Of a DNA stretch of 54,966 nt, positions 1 through 10,706 are shown piece by piece. Source of the DNA: Arachnopeziza araneosa (Eukaryota > Ascomycota > Leotiomycetes > Helotiales > Arachnopezizaceae); the NCBI GenBank assembly GCA_003988855.1, contig QYAI01000161.1, positions 1-54,966 on the forward strand, in the 5' to 3' direction. The notes beneath the pieces are model-generated. The model was not told the origin of the DNA. It saw only the letters and a program-made list of their open reading frames with translations, and did not search any database. Position 1 is the stretch's first letter. Each line of letters begins with the position of its first letter. Position numbers and translations under genes: made by a program.

Positions 1-801
1 CCCAAAACCCCCTCCCCCTCCCCCCCCCCCCCCCTCCCCAACCCCAGCAGTAGCCTTGCCTGTTTCATTGTCATGTCTCCTGGTTCGGTGGCGCTCCATT
101 GGATCTCTTAGGCCAACCAACGTGGGATGAAAGCCTCTCGAGCCATTTCGTCTCCACGCCCCAATATTCCTCCCCCAGCGGGGTGGGGGCTGAAGAAGGG
201 TCGTGGATCTGTATATGAACACATCCGCTGCCGTCCCTCCGTCAAGATCTTGGAGCGTGATCTGAATGAACTGGCAACCCCTCCATACTGTCGACCCAGG
301 TGCTTTCCATCGCACTCCCCTTCCTGAGACCCGCATCACTACTCTTGGGCTGACAACTACCGTTCAATCTACACTCACTCACTCACTCACTCACTCACTC
401 ACTCACTCACTCCCTCCCTCACTCACTCACTCCCTCACTCACTCACTCACTCCCTCATTCACTCCCAATCTCGACCCGACGGCATCAGAGAGCAACGACC
501 CGCTCAACCTCACACTCATTGCTGCTCTCTGACCTCACCTCATCTTCTTGTCTCGCTGGGAGGGTTTTTGGCTTGATTCTTCTGCGCTGCCGCAGCTCTG
601 CTCTCCTCTAAAACACCCGCAACTTCCTCCCTAGCACCAAGATCAACGCGAACAACCCCCCGAGCCACCTCCTCCGCTCAAGGTCTTGCGGTAGAGCAAG
701 ACAATACCGGCACGCTGGCAGTTATAGCACAACCACCCGGCCAGGCCTGGGGACGTTGGCCCGAGCAGCACTCCCACCAACCCATCGAGGGCTACTATTC
801 T
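1..801. other. 5' non-coding region of the C2H2 factor gene
   Basis: No convincing gene is seen. It opens with a C-rich run (about 1-40), has a CTCA/CTCC microsatellite (371-465) and ends in a pyrimidine-rich stretch before the ATG at 802. It is probably promoter plus 5' leader of the downstream zinc-finger gene. The short open frames here are repeat-driven Thr/His/Ser strings. Confidence 0.6.
371..465. repeat. (CTCA)n/(CTCC) microsatellite
   Basis: About 95 bp of near-perfect CTCA tetranucleotide units broken three times by CTCC units. It lies about 340 bp upstream of the zinc-finger start codon. The strand asymmetry (pure pyrimidine plus A) suggests slippage expansion. The ORF through it only reads Leu-Thr-His-Ser repeats. 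Confidence 0.95.
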
Positions 802-2655
802 ATGGATATCTCCGGCATCGTTCAATCCTACGATTCTCGGCCATCATCTTCGGCTGCTCTCACTCGAGCCATCATGGCCCCTCACTATGTACCGCAACAT
901 GCCTTTAGCGGAGCACCTACAAATACGCTGGTAGCTCCTCATCAACCACATCCACAAGTTCAGCAGCATAACCCGTTTGGATATAGCCCTTTCCCGGGAG
1001 AGAATCCGGCAGCCTTGGTGCCCCCATATGCAGCAAACTACATCCAACAGCGACCCCAAACCCGAATCATGCAACCAGATGCCGAAAACGCGAGAAGAGT
1101 TCCCTTTTCCCAACCGCCACGTCAGGTCTTTGAAGCCCACCATAGCCAAAGTCCACCCATCAAAGCCGAGCCTCTCTGGAATCCGCCCACAAACTCACCT
1201 ACCTTTAACTCGACGAATCTCAAAGCCGTTGCAACCACGTCCCCTGTGAATGGCGGCGCCGAAGTAAACTTTGGCACTGAAGTTGATACCCTCATGAAAG
1301 CGATCCAGGCAAAATCCCAGACCACACAGCCACAGATAACCTCACCTGTCGATCAGACGAGACCTGTGGTGGGTGTTTTCCACCCCCCTCAGACGCACAG
1401 CGCCCCTCCGAATGGAGCATACGCTTCGGTAAATACGAGCAACTTGAAGCTCTCGCAGAATGATCCTCAGGATGAAGTGCCAAGCCCCAAGGGCAGCAAG
1501 AAGCGTTACCAATGTACAATCGAGAATTGCACCAAGAGCTTCTATCAAAAAACCCATCTCGACATACACGAGCGCGCGCATACCGGAGTCAAACCATACG
1601 TAAGTGATCATCAAGCCGTTGCGTTTGGATCCCTTCTGACAATCAATGCGTGCAGCCATGCAAAGAGCCAGGCTGTGGCCGAAGCTTTTCACAGCTCGGG
1701 AATTTAAAGGTAAGCCATTATAGCCCACAAGTCACGTCTAAGCGCACCACAATTAATCACATCGTCTACAGACCCATGAAAGAAGACACACTGGCGAGCG
1801 TCCATACCAGTGTGAAATTTGTGGCAAGCGATTTGCCCAGCGCGGCAATGTCCGAGCCCACAAGATCGTTCACGATCAATCCAAGCCATACCTGTGCCGA
1901 TTAGACGACTGTGGCAAGCAGTTCACTCAGCTGGGTAACCTCAAGGTTCGTTGCATTTGTTTCCCCAATTTTCCCCTGAGCATCGTTTATGCATTCGATT
2001 GAACCACTGTTTCAAATATTGGTCCCTGCTCTTCTTTCCTTTTTCTCGCGCCTCTCTTCTCCATCAGAATCAGCCACATTCAGCCCCATAGACATCTTCT
2101 CCTTTTACCATTCACTCCTCGTACACTACCTCTCCTACCACTCAACCTGACACGTCCCTCTTGCTCTAGTCTCACCAAAACAAATTTCACATCGCCACCA
2201 TTCGCGCCCTCACCACCAAGTTTGCATCGATCAAAGATGGCGACATTGTGAACGCCGCCGACAAGGAACTGTGGGAGTACTTTGCCAATCTGTACAAGAA
2301 CAGCAACAAAGGTATCAAGGGTCGAGGTAAGGATCGCAAAGTCGGCTCCAACTCCATGGCCATGAACTCGAGTATGAGATCTATGGGTGGAGTCACTGCA
2401 CGTGGAGGGTACAGCATGAGCGGAGCCGGTCGTGGCAACATGGTTGTTGGTGTTGCAGGTGGCGCCCACGGGGTCAGCCGGAGTGAAGGCAGTCAGTACG
2501 AAATGTTCGATGTCGACGAAGAGAGCCAGGCCGGTAGCCATTGCGGTAGTGGTGGACCCAGCTCCGTCGGGACTTGTTATGACGACGCACCATCCGACGG
2601 CTTCGAGGACGCGGGCCGAGGTGCGGATCTTGCCTTCGGTGACAGGATTTATTAG
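802..2655 (+). CDS. C2H2 zinc-finger transcription factor, Azf1-like
   Basis: Four-exon model: 802-1599, 1656-1709, 1772-1945, 2170-2655; all junctions keep frame, giving about 503 residues. The first ~230 residues are Pro/Gln/Ser-rich, like an activation region. Four C2H2 fingers follow (about residues 235-345). The first starts YQCTIENC, the second and fourth share the FxQLGNLK helix, the third has FAQRGNVRAH, and HTG(E/V)KP-type linkers join fingers 1-3. Just after the fingers comes LYKNSNKGIKGRGKDRKV, a tail I associate with Azf1-like proteins of filamentous fungi. The C-terminus is Gly/Ser-rich. It should be a nuclear DNA-binding regulator. Yeast Azf1 acts in carbon and cell-wall gene control, but transfer of that role is inference. 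The last intron (224 nt) is unusually long for this window, so its boundaries are less sure. Confidence 0.85.
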
Positions 2656-4481
2656 GATCCATTTGTGAATAGGGGTTGGTGGAAGCATTGTTTGTGGATT
2701 TGGCACGCACTCGGGAGTACATGAAACCTGGATTACGACAATTGATGATACATGAGCTACGACGAAGATCGGCATCCTGGCCTGACATCTTCGGCTGGCT
2801 GGCTTGGGTGGACGACGGTGTATTATATATTTTTATCATGAGGCAGCGGGGACACACATATGGGCTGTGAATAGAGGGAAAACTCGGGTTGGAATGGACC
2901 AAGGATGGGTGGGATGGCTATCGTCGAGGCATTGTTGCGAGGAAGCGTGCGCTCTCTTGTATCGTCATGTTTGCTTGCTGGGTTTCATTTGTTTTGGCTT
3001 GCTCTCGCGATATATTCTTACTCCCTATCTCTACTAGGAGACGAAGTCGCAGCTTGTATCCTCCTTTGCTACAAGTCTTACTGCTCAGAGCACAGCACAG
3101 TACAGCATTGGAATTATTTGTATCAAGATGGGAGGTATTTTGTCAAGAATTTTCATCTGCGAAGATGTAGCATCGGGTGGCTTTTGTCCTTTTGGCGCCG
3201 GAACCGAAGTATTCAATAGCATATGGCAAACGGTCATTCACATATGGAAGAAGGGAACTCTCGTTTAGATTTCACTAGTTATTATTATTAGTATTAGATA
3301 GTCTCAATCCGTATCCAATATTCAAGATGAGCGTTGCCAAGTTCCTGAGCTCTGGATGAATTGATAAGGCACGTGGGCTGTGCGAATCTCCTTTCATGAT
3401 GTCCGTTCCCTCCAGAGCTCGCTTATGACCCAGCTGAATTCATTTTTTCAGCCACGAATGATCGCAAACCCCACAACACCACACGTGGAAACATTGGTTT
3501 CTTATCTTCCCCACTGTGCTGTGCGCATCCTGCAGGAGGTCGAGGTTGGTTTTCATAGTCGTTATCAATTTTATCAAGCTAAAGCCACCGCATACCGCCT
3601 CACCACTTCCCCGGCGAGCGGCGATATCTCCAAGCAGATTAGATCACGTAACGCCTCATCTGTGGCGCTTATCACTGGCACAGAAATCCCTTCCAATCCC
3701 ACGCACCAGATGACTTAGACCCACACGACCTGCCACATCAAGCTGCTCTTCCATAGCCAATTGTGCAACTATGGTAAATCGCGCATAAATCTCTGCATAA
3801 TGGGTTGCACCAAAGGATCTTGGAGCCGGGACAGCCTTACGGAGAAAGTTTCAACCCAGGTCGATATCTCGGGGATTTGGGTCGGTGTGGCCGTGGACTT
3901 CACCGCTGCCGAATCCTAGAGCATGCAGATTCCTTTCCGGGGTGGAATCGAGATGCGATTGCTGCGTCAGAAGGCGAATGCAGTTCTATGCAAGCAGCTC
4001 GATACGGGATGTTTTGGCAGTTCATCCAGCCCGTGAATTTGGAGCACAGACTTCCGCAGCGGCGCGAGCCTTTCCATTGGATCCGAAGGGGTCGTGATGG
4101 AGGGCGAACCATAATGCTGTAAATGTCGTGACAGCTCAAGAAGGGCATGATGTTCTTGATTTGAACACCATCAATCGAGGAGTGTGGAGGAGATCCCAGC
4201 TGGCGATCATGCAGGGAGCGATTTTGTATCACGTGCAGCATGTTCGTCCTCGCAACGTACTTGGAGGCTGCATTGCATGTCACAATGACATGCCTATACT
4301 CCGGCCGCGTCAAAATGTCTCGGGGCACGCCCTGAAGAACGTTGCCTACAATGATATGAAATACCTGCGGATAGATCGGGATGTGCGAATGAACCAACTG
4401 AGGGGGAGGGTTGCAGGCGCATAGTGATGGCACAATGAATGGCTGCGACTGTTGCCATTCGCATCGAATGGTATGGAGCGA
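2656..4481. other. Gene-poor stretch between the C2H2 factor and URM1
   Basis: About 1.8 kb with no gene I can support. The first part is probably 3' UTR of the zinc-finger gene. From about 3380 to 4430 both strands carry medium open frames, including a 177-codon minus frame at 3900-4433. These lack recognisable motifs and are rich in Arg, His and Cys, as shadow frames often are. On the minus strand at about 3640-3830, one frame interrupted by stops reads like protein, so a decayed gene is possible. Confidence 0.4.
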
Positions 4482-5151
4482 TCAACCTCCGTGAAGGGTC
4501 GAGACGAAGAGGATATTGTCTTTGGGTTGCAGGGCGTAAGTGGCTTCTCCTTCGAGTTCCCAATCCGCATCATTGATGAGAACTAGGATTCCTGGGCGGC
4601 TGGAGATATGCAAACTGATCAGCGAGTGCCGCGCAAGGGGGGATGGGAGCAGGTATGATGCGCCGCCAATGTGCAAAATCTAGTTCGGTAGGGAAGGATG
4701 AGGGTTTGGCGGTCGGAGTATAGATTTCTCGGACGCCTGTCCTTGCGCCGCCCTTGTCGAGCTGACTGAGCTGCACATAAACGAAGAACGAGACCTAGCA
4801 ACACGATGTGGAAGAGGCTGATTTGCCTGACGGAAAGTGTTGAGGAGCGGTGAAATGTGACGGCGCTTACACGTGACCATCCAGAACGAATAGTTCTCGT
4901 CTCGCATCCTTCATGACTTCCTGACACAGATAATCCACGAGCCAACCCACCGTGACAGGATTTCCCTGGTCGTCGCGGGCAGGGAGCGAGAGGGAATGCT
5001 TGCGCTCGTCGGCAAAGAGCATCTCCAGGCCACCCCTAGGGGAAGAATATTAGTCGTGACGTCCCCCACTGCGCTCCCGGGTTGCGAGAGGGTCTTACGA
5101 GAACTCAACGATAATAGAAACCAGCGGTACGGAGGCGTCGGACGACGCCAT
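4482..5151 (-). CDS. URM1: Ubiquitin-related modifier Urm1
   Basis: Three exons read right to left: 5151-5099, 5035-4871, 4599-4482, giving 111 residues. The protein starts MASSDASVPLVSIIVEF, continues with a beta-grasp body (GGLEMLFAD, VGWLVDYL, ELFVLDGHVRPGILVLIND, WELEGEATYALQPKD) and ends FVSTLHGG. The terminal Gly-Gly is the residue pair thiocarboxylated by the E1-like Uba4. Urm1 is the sulfur carrier for 2-thiolation of wobble U34 in tRNA-Lys, -Glu and -Gln, and a lysine-directed modifier under oxidative stress (established for the family). The length matches the 99-110 residues usual for fungal Urm1. The second intron (271 nt) is long. The start is the first ATG that gives the canonical N-terminus; an upstream in-frame extension is low-complexity and was excluded. 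Confidence 0.95.
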
Positions 5152-5700
5152 ATTGCGCCTGTGGAAGCGGGTTGGGAGAGAGATACGAGATGGCGACGGA
5201 CCCAAACCGTTTGAGGAGGACGAAGGAGACGGAGGGGACGAGGTGAGGAAGAAGAGATAGAAATAGAGAGGAAAATTAAATCTTACCATGCTCGCTTAGC
5301 ACGCGTAGCACTGTTCAAGGCCCTGTAGTATATTCGTTTTTGCTGCCAACCTGGGGCGGTCGTTGAAATTGACTTGCCGACTCTTCCTGATTTGGGGAGA
5401 TTGCTGAAACAAGTGACACTTGAGGCTGTATCGTGCTGCTTTTCCAGAATACTGCTGATGTCGGTGTCTTTGAACGACGCTGCGGGAATCTCGCTGTGGT
5501 TGCCCAGGCATCAACTAAGGAAAAGCTCTTTGGCGAGAAGTCTTTTCAGCGACGGACCCAAAAAGAGCAACGCCTCAACCCACCAGTTGCTGGACATCAA
5601 ACACCGTCAGGCCTGCTCAATCATTGCTTGAAACACTTCTCAGTCACCTTTCTCGTATTGATCATGAGCCAGTAACATCTCGAGGGACGTGTGTCGGAAA
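5152..5700. promoter_or_regulatory. Shared divergent promoter of URM1 and ELP2
   Basis: 549 bp between the URM1 start codon (minus) and the ELP2 start codon (plus), so both promoters must lie here or overlap the leaders. Short open frames on both strands show no protein features. A purine-rich run (about 5215-5270, plus strand) sits in the URM1 leader. No TATA box is evident. Confidence 0.6.
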
Positions 5701-8238
5701 ATGGTCCACGCATCTGCTGCGTATCTAGTAGCCGGTGGAAGTCGCCATCCATCAGCGGCGGACTGGGAGACCACGGGTCTGCTCGCATTTGGAGCCGACA
5801 GGAATATTGCTCTCTGGAATCCACAGGTGAGGAAATCGAGCCTTACATGCCACGTGGGAAACACCATGAGCCTTATTCTGACACGACTACTAGGATGCGG
5901 GATCACAAGGTGTATTTGACCTCCTTGGTGGTCATACAGATACTGTTAATGCTGTGAAATTCGTTCCAGACTCACCAGGCTTGCTGCTTAGTGGCTCGGT
6001 CGACAAGACCTTGAGAGTATGGAGGCGAGATAAAATTACAGAGAAATTCTCTTGTATCCAGATTCTTGCAGATCATCAAAGCTCCATCAACTGCATAGGA
6101 GTCTCAAGTCGATCTTCACGGATCTTCGTGTCCGGCTCCGCAGATGCTACGGTCAAAGTGTGGTCTGTTGATGAGCAAAATCAGGCAAGTCTGAAACAAA
6201 CCATTTCCATCAACCCTCGATTCTTTCCCCTGGCATTGGCATTGAGCTCTCTGGCTGGCGCTTCAGAATCATACCTCCTTGCGGTAGCCGGGACTAAGGA
6301 CATTGTTCAACTTTATGTGTCAGACTCCGGTGCAGACTTCAAACTTCAAGGAACACTTGCCGGCCACGAAGGGTGGATACGATCTCTAGAATTCACGCAG
6401 GAAACCTTTAGTCCTGCCAGCGATCTCCTCCTCTCTTCAGCAAGTCAAGATAAGTACATCCGATTATGGCGAATACGCAAAGGTAAAGAATTGCCAGCTG
6501 CTGCAGCGACCGCCGATCCTTCCTTGGGGGCATTTATGCCAGGAAAATCTTTATCAAACAAGGCTCACCGTTTTCAGGCTCAAGGCCTTGACTTCTCAGC
6601 TACATTTGAGGCACTTCTTTTTGGTCATGAAGATTGGATCTACAGCACGAAATGGAGAGCAGCTGGCAACCAGCTTCAGTTACTATCTGCATCAGCCGAC
6701 AACTCATTAGCGATCTGGGAGCCAGATTCTTCCTCTGGGGTTTGGGTTACGATCGCAAGGATGGGCGAAATCAGTTCAGAGAAGGGCTCTACAACTGCAA
6801 CTGGCAGTACAGGTGGATTCTGGACTGGTTTGTGGTCACCCTCGGGAGAGACCGTGGTTAGCCTGGGACGTACAGGAAGCTGGAGACTATGGAACCACAG
6901 TGTAGAATTTGATAGATGGGTACAGGGAGTGGGAATAAATGGCCATACACAGTCTGTGATGGGTATTGCTTGGTCACAGCAAGGAGAGTATCTTCTCTCT
7001 ACAAGCTCCGACCAAACGACGAGACTTCATGCCAAATGGAAGCGAGAAAATCTGACGTCCTGGCATGAGATGGCTAGACCTCAGATCCACGGCTATGATC
7101 TAAACTGCATCGATTCGCTAGGCCATTCTCAGTTCATTTCTGGCGCAGAGGAGAAGTTACTGCGTGTTTTCAACAAACCAAAAACCGTTGCAGAGCTATT
7201 AAACAAGCTATGCGGATTTCAAGGACAAGAGATTGAGAAGATGCCAGATGCTGCAAACATGCCAGTCCTTGGATTATCCAACAAGGCTATAGAGGCTGTA
7301 GAAGACGACGAGGAAGTTCTCGGCGGGCATGAGAATGGCAGAGAAGCAATCGATCCAGCTTCGGCGCTGCACAAGTCAACTCTCAACCTAGACTATCCAC
7401 CCTTGGAAGATCAATTATCACGGCATACTCTATGGCCTGAAATCGAAAAGTTATACGGGCATGGCTATGAGATATCTGCCCTGGCAGCAAGCCATGATGG
7501 TTCCGTTGTCGCCACGGCATGCAAAGCCAGCTCAATTGATCATGCCGTGATTCGTCTCTTTGAAACTCAAACTTGGCACGAAGTAAAACCACCATTAACG
7601 GCCCATTCATTGACCATAGCACGTCTTCGATTCTCTGCTGATGATCAATTACTCTTAAGTGTTGGTCGAGATAGACAATGGGCTGTTTTTCACCGACAAG
7701 AGGCTGGGAAGTATGAGTATAAAATGTTGGAGTCCAATCCAAAGGGTCATTCAAGAATGATTCTTGATGCAGCTTGGGCTCCTGGATCATCACGGATCTT
7801 TGCGACTGCCGGACGAGATAAGCAGGTCAAGATCTGGGCAAGAGATGAAGGGAATTTGACTAGTTTTGTGCTAAAAACTGCAATTCTACAGGACCATCCT
7901 GTAACAGCAGTAGACTTTTACAGCTCACCATTGAAAGATGGTAGCCAGTGTCTTGCACTTGGCACTGAAGTAGGTCAAGTTAGCATTTACTCCCTAGATC
8001 CAAAGAGCTTTGCCATAAAAGAGCTGAGTGTGGTGTATGACAGGTAAGCGACTTCCACTTTCACACAGTATTGTGCTAATGTCCAAGTGTCTATCCTTAT
8101 CCCTCAAAGCCAATCACGCAGCTTGCATGGCAGCCTAACGCGGAAGAAGCAGAAAAAGAAGCAGGACTAGCAATCGCGAGTGAAGACAGCTCTCTGCGTC
8201 TCTATTTTCTAAATCTGTCATCTGAAGCTGTAAAATAA
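5701..8238 (+). CDS. ELP2: Elongator complex subunit Elp2 (WD40)
   Basis: Exons 5701-5826, 5894-8043, 8088-8238, all in frame, give 808 residues (yeast Elp2 is 788). Elp2 is the double beta-propeller subunit of Elongator, which makes cm5U, the precursor of mcm5U/ncm5U, at tRNA position 34. Many WD-type blades are visible. Examples are LLSGSVDKTLRVWRR, IFVSGSADATVKVWS, LLSSASQDKYIRLWR, LLSASADNSLAIWEP, FATAGRDKQVKIWAR. The family-typical segment FFPLALALSSL follows the third blade, and GHEGWIRSLEF and GHEDWIYSTKWR precede later ones. The N-terminus GLLAFGADRNIALWNPQ matches the first blade of the yeast protein. It faces URM1 across a 549-bp intergenic region. It ends 114 bp from the convergent CAF16 stop. 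Confidence 0.95.
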
Positions 8239-8352
8239 GCAAGCCACTTTGTGTTAAATTTGCGCCGACCAATGCATACAAGGCGTTGAAGCACTCGTAC
8301 CGTCCCAATGCTACCGATGCTAAAATATCTAGCAAGGAAAATCTCATCCTCT

Positions 8353-9201
8353 TCATGCAGAGAATTTCTCTGCTCCATAGCCTCCTATGCCAGGACTCAC
8401 ATATGCCGTCCCCTCACTCGTTAGTCCCTTATTTCTGGGTCCCCTCTCTACCAAATCCTCCTTCAACCAAGCTAGCACCAACTCTCCCAACCTACTATTC
8501 CCCGTCTCCTTCCCCCCCTTCGTCTCAAATGACCCAATAGCCCCCCATTCCTTCGTCCGTCCCATGCTCATATGTACCAAATGCGTTGGCCACTCCGCCA
8601 AATTATCAAGGATATGCGTTGCATATACAATAGTACACTCCCTTGTTTCCGTCTCCTTCTTTAAGAAGCCAAGAAAGTTACTCCGACTAAGCAAATCCAA
8701 ATCCACCGTAATCTCATCAAGTAGTAGGATCCTCCAAGGTCTAATGAGACCCATCGCGAGTTGAACCCGTCTCCGCTCTCCGTCAGAAACGGCGTGCATG
8801 CGCCAGTCTAAATCAATATCCAGCACCTGAACCAACTCATCTTTTCGCTCGGGGTAGAAGTCTCCACCAACACTCTTAAGTAATTCTCTAACTCCAATAT
8901 CGGTGCGAACGATAGGATTCAGGACCCATTCCAGACCGAGATATGTGACGCCTTCTAATCCGTCCTTGAAGGGATCCAGCCCCCCAACGGAGATTGTTCC
9001 TGTGGGTGCAAGACGTTTGCCGGACAGGAGGCGTAGGAGTGTCGTCTTGCCTGCGCCGTTGGCTCCGATCAAGAGGCTGCGAGAGCGGGGTGGAAGGGAG
9101 AGAGAGATGCTGTGTAGGCCGAGGGAGTTGTTAGGGAAGGTGTAGGAGAGATTGGTCACCTCGATGGAGGGGGCGAGCGTCTGGTCGACGTAGGGAGACA
9201 T
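8353..9201 (-). CDS. CAF16: ABC-type ATPase Caf16 (CCR4-associated factor 16)
   Basis: Intronless, 282 residues, a single soluble ABC ATPase domain without membrane segments. Walker A is GANGAGKTT (about 46-54), the ABC signature SDGERRRVQLAMGL (about 139-152), Walker B ILLLDEITVDLD, and the switch histidine lies in VYATHILDNL. The signature SDGERRRVQ and the LDEITVDLD Walker B are features I associate with the Caf16 group of non-transporter ABC proteins. Yeast Caf16 interacts with the Ccr4-Not complex and Mediator subunits, so a nuclear or cytoplasmic role in gene expression is expected (family knowledge). The start is the first ATG of the frame. RMP1 starts divergently 257 bp away. Confidence 0.92.
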   Translation of the reverse strand: MSPYVDQTLAPSIEVTNLSYTFPNNSLGLHSISLSLPPRSRSLLIGANGAGKTTLLRLLSGKRLAPTGTISVGGLDPFKDGLEGVTYLGLEWVLNPIVRTDIGVRELLKSVGGDFYPERKDELVQVLDIDLDWRMHAVSDGERRRVQLAMGLIRPWRILLLDEITVDLDLLSRSNFLGFLKKETETRECTIVYATHILDNLAEWPTHLVHMSMGRTKEWGAIGSFETKGGKETGNSRLGELVLAWLKEDLVERGPRNKGLTSEGTAYVSPGIGGYGAEKFSA

Positions 9202-9458
9202 TATGAGATCTGGAGAGGGAAGAGGGGTGGTGGGGTAATGAAATATATATTCGAGATGCGCCCTTGTTTTGACCCACGAGGCTGAGATGCAAGGCTGTTG
9301 AAATTATTCTTCACCTCAACTTTCATCTCTCTTCTCATACTATTCACAACTCAAGTATTCGAGACCAAAAATAACCCAACTGTCTCTGCCCACCAAGTAT
9401 CAGTGGCCCCACGCTTCTCAATATACTAAAATCTGAACTCAATGTCCTCGTCTCCATC

Positions 9459-10206
9459 ATGAATCCCGTCGAAGAACTAACCTCCATTACTCAAATCCTC
9501 CAGTTAACCCACCACCGCAACCACAACCAACACCGGCTATCGAAATGGTACTCGTCATTCTCTCAACTCCGGCGACAGGTCCGCAAACTCATCACCGAGC
9601 TTGAAGCGCTCAACACCGCTATCTCTTTCTCTTCTGGGTCGAGCAAGTATGTTACGGCCGCGCGGGGAAAGGTGGAAGAAAGGGTTATGTTTATGAAGGT
9701 ACATTTACTGCCTAGGTGTTATGTGTAAGTGCTGGAGTTGCGACTAAGTTGAGAACGGCGTGGGTGTTAATTTGAGTCACAGTGCGTTTGGCAATCTGGT
9801 CGCGGACAATCAATATGCTGTTCTTGGCCTGATGCTCGTGGGTACGTTGGCGAGGGTGAGGAGTGTGTTGTTGCTAGTTGTTGAAGAAGAAGAGGCCGTT
9901 GAGGAGGAAGATGTAACTCAGGTGGACATGAAAGATAGCGAGATGCTCGTATCAGACGGGGCGGGTTATGATCTTGGGGAAGTTGTGATGAGGGAAGAGG
10001 CCGAAGATTCCACTCAACGCTACCCGGAAGAGTTGGAAGAAGGGAACGAGGTAAAGCTCAAAAGGCCTTTAAAGAAGAGAAAGTTAGTGGATGATGGGAT
10101 TCAAGAAGGATCAGCTGTTGAATCCTCACCCACAAAGGTGCATAAGAAAAAGAAGAAGCGGAAAAAGGGAGATGCGTTCGATGATCTTTTTGATAGTCTA
10201 ATCTAA
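9459..10206 (+). CDS. RMP1: RNase MRP subunit Rmp1
   Basis: Two exons, 9459-9724 and 9783-10206, give 229 residues. The GTAAGT donor at 9725 and acceptor at 9782 (58-nt intron) reconstruct the continuous segment LLPRCYVAFGNLVADNQYAV; an earlier GTACAT donor breaks the frame. The Rmp1 RNA-binding domain covers about residues 10-125. Its diagnostic start is LTHHRNHNQHRLSKWYSSF, and it continues through VADNQYAVLGLMLVGTLARV. The C-terminal half is acidic and then strongly basic (KKRKLV, KKKKKRKKG), a likely nucleolar localisation signal. Rmp1 is specific to RNase MRP, which cleaves pre-rRNA at site A3 and degrades some mRNAs. Confidence 0.85.
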
Positions 10207-10377
10207 AGTCAACAATCACCGGTAGCTAACATAGTTCATAGAACACCTAGGGGACGCAATAATTCGTAGCACGCTTCTTGATTTCAAATCATTAAACAAC
10301 TACTATACTTATAAGAGATTTAATAGTCTTAAGTTATTGTCTATGTTACCTTCATAACGACTTTCTATTTGAAAATG

Positions 10378-10444
10378 TTTTAAATGTCGAATTTAATATG
10401 AGGCAATGAGAAGTATTTTAAATGTCGGATTTTACATGCGACAA
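10378..10444. repeat. Two imperfect 29-bp direct copies
   Basis: Copies at 10378-10406 and 10416-10444 share the core ttttaaatgtcg and a related second half (atttaatatgaggcaa versus attttacatgcgacaa). They lie in the AT-rich 3' intergenic space between convergent RMP1 and LAS21. A C-run (about 10459-10468) follows. Confidence 0.8.
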
Positions 10445-10553
10445 CTACAAGTGTTTTTCCCCCCCCCCTTAGAATCTGTTGATTCAGAACCTTTTGAATT
10501 ATGTTGTGTTGGAAAGAGTTGCTCGAGAGAAAGAATTTACCTGGGTGTTCCAT

Positions 10554-10647
10554 GAATTATGTCAGCTACTGGTGAATGCGCCTTTCTCAATATCGCCATA
10601 GAATTATGTCAGCTACTGGTGAATGCGCCTTTCTCAATATCGCCATA
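10554..10647. repeat. Perfect 47-bp tandem duplication
   Basis: The 47-bp unit starting gaattatgtcagctactggt and ending tcaatatcgccata occurs twice back to back (10554-10600, 10601-10647) with no mismatch. It lies 60 bp beyond the LAS21 stop codon. Identity between the copies implies a recent duplication. Confidence 0.97.
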
Positions 10648-10706
10648 GAACCATACACCAGATTAATATTTTTCGAAAATGAACTCAAGCCAAGTCTAAC
10701 TTTTGT

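Noticed and set aside
266..532. 88-codon frame rich in Thr-His-Ser-Leu
   Set aside because: Product of the CTCA microsatellite; no conserved start or motif.
3900..4433. 177-codon minus frame after URM1
   Set aside because: Arg/His/Cys-rich shadow-like composition, no domain, and equally long frames on the other strand.
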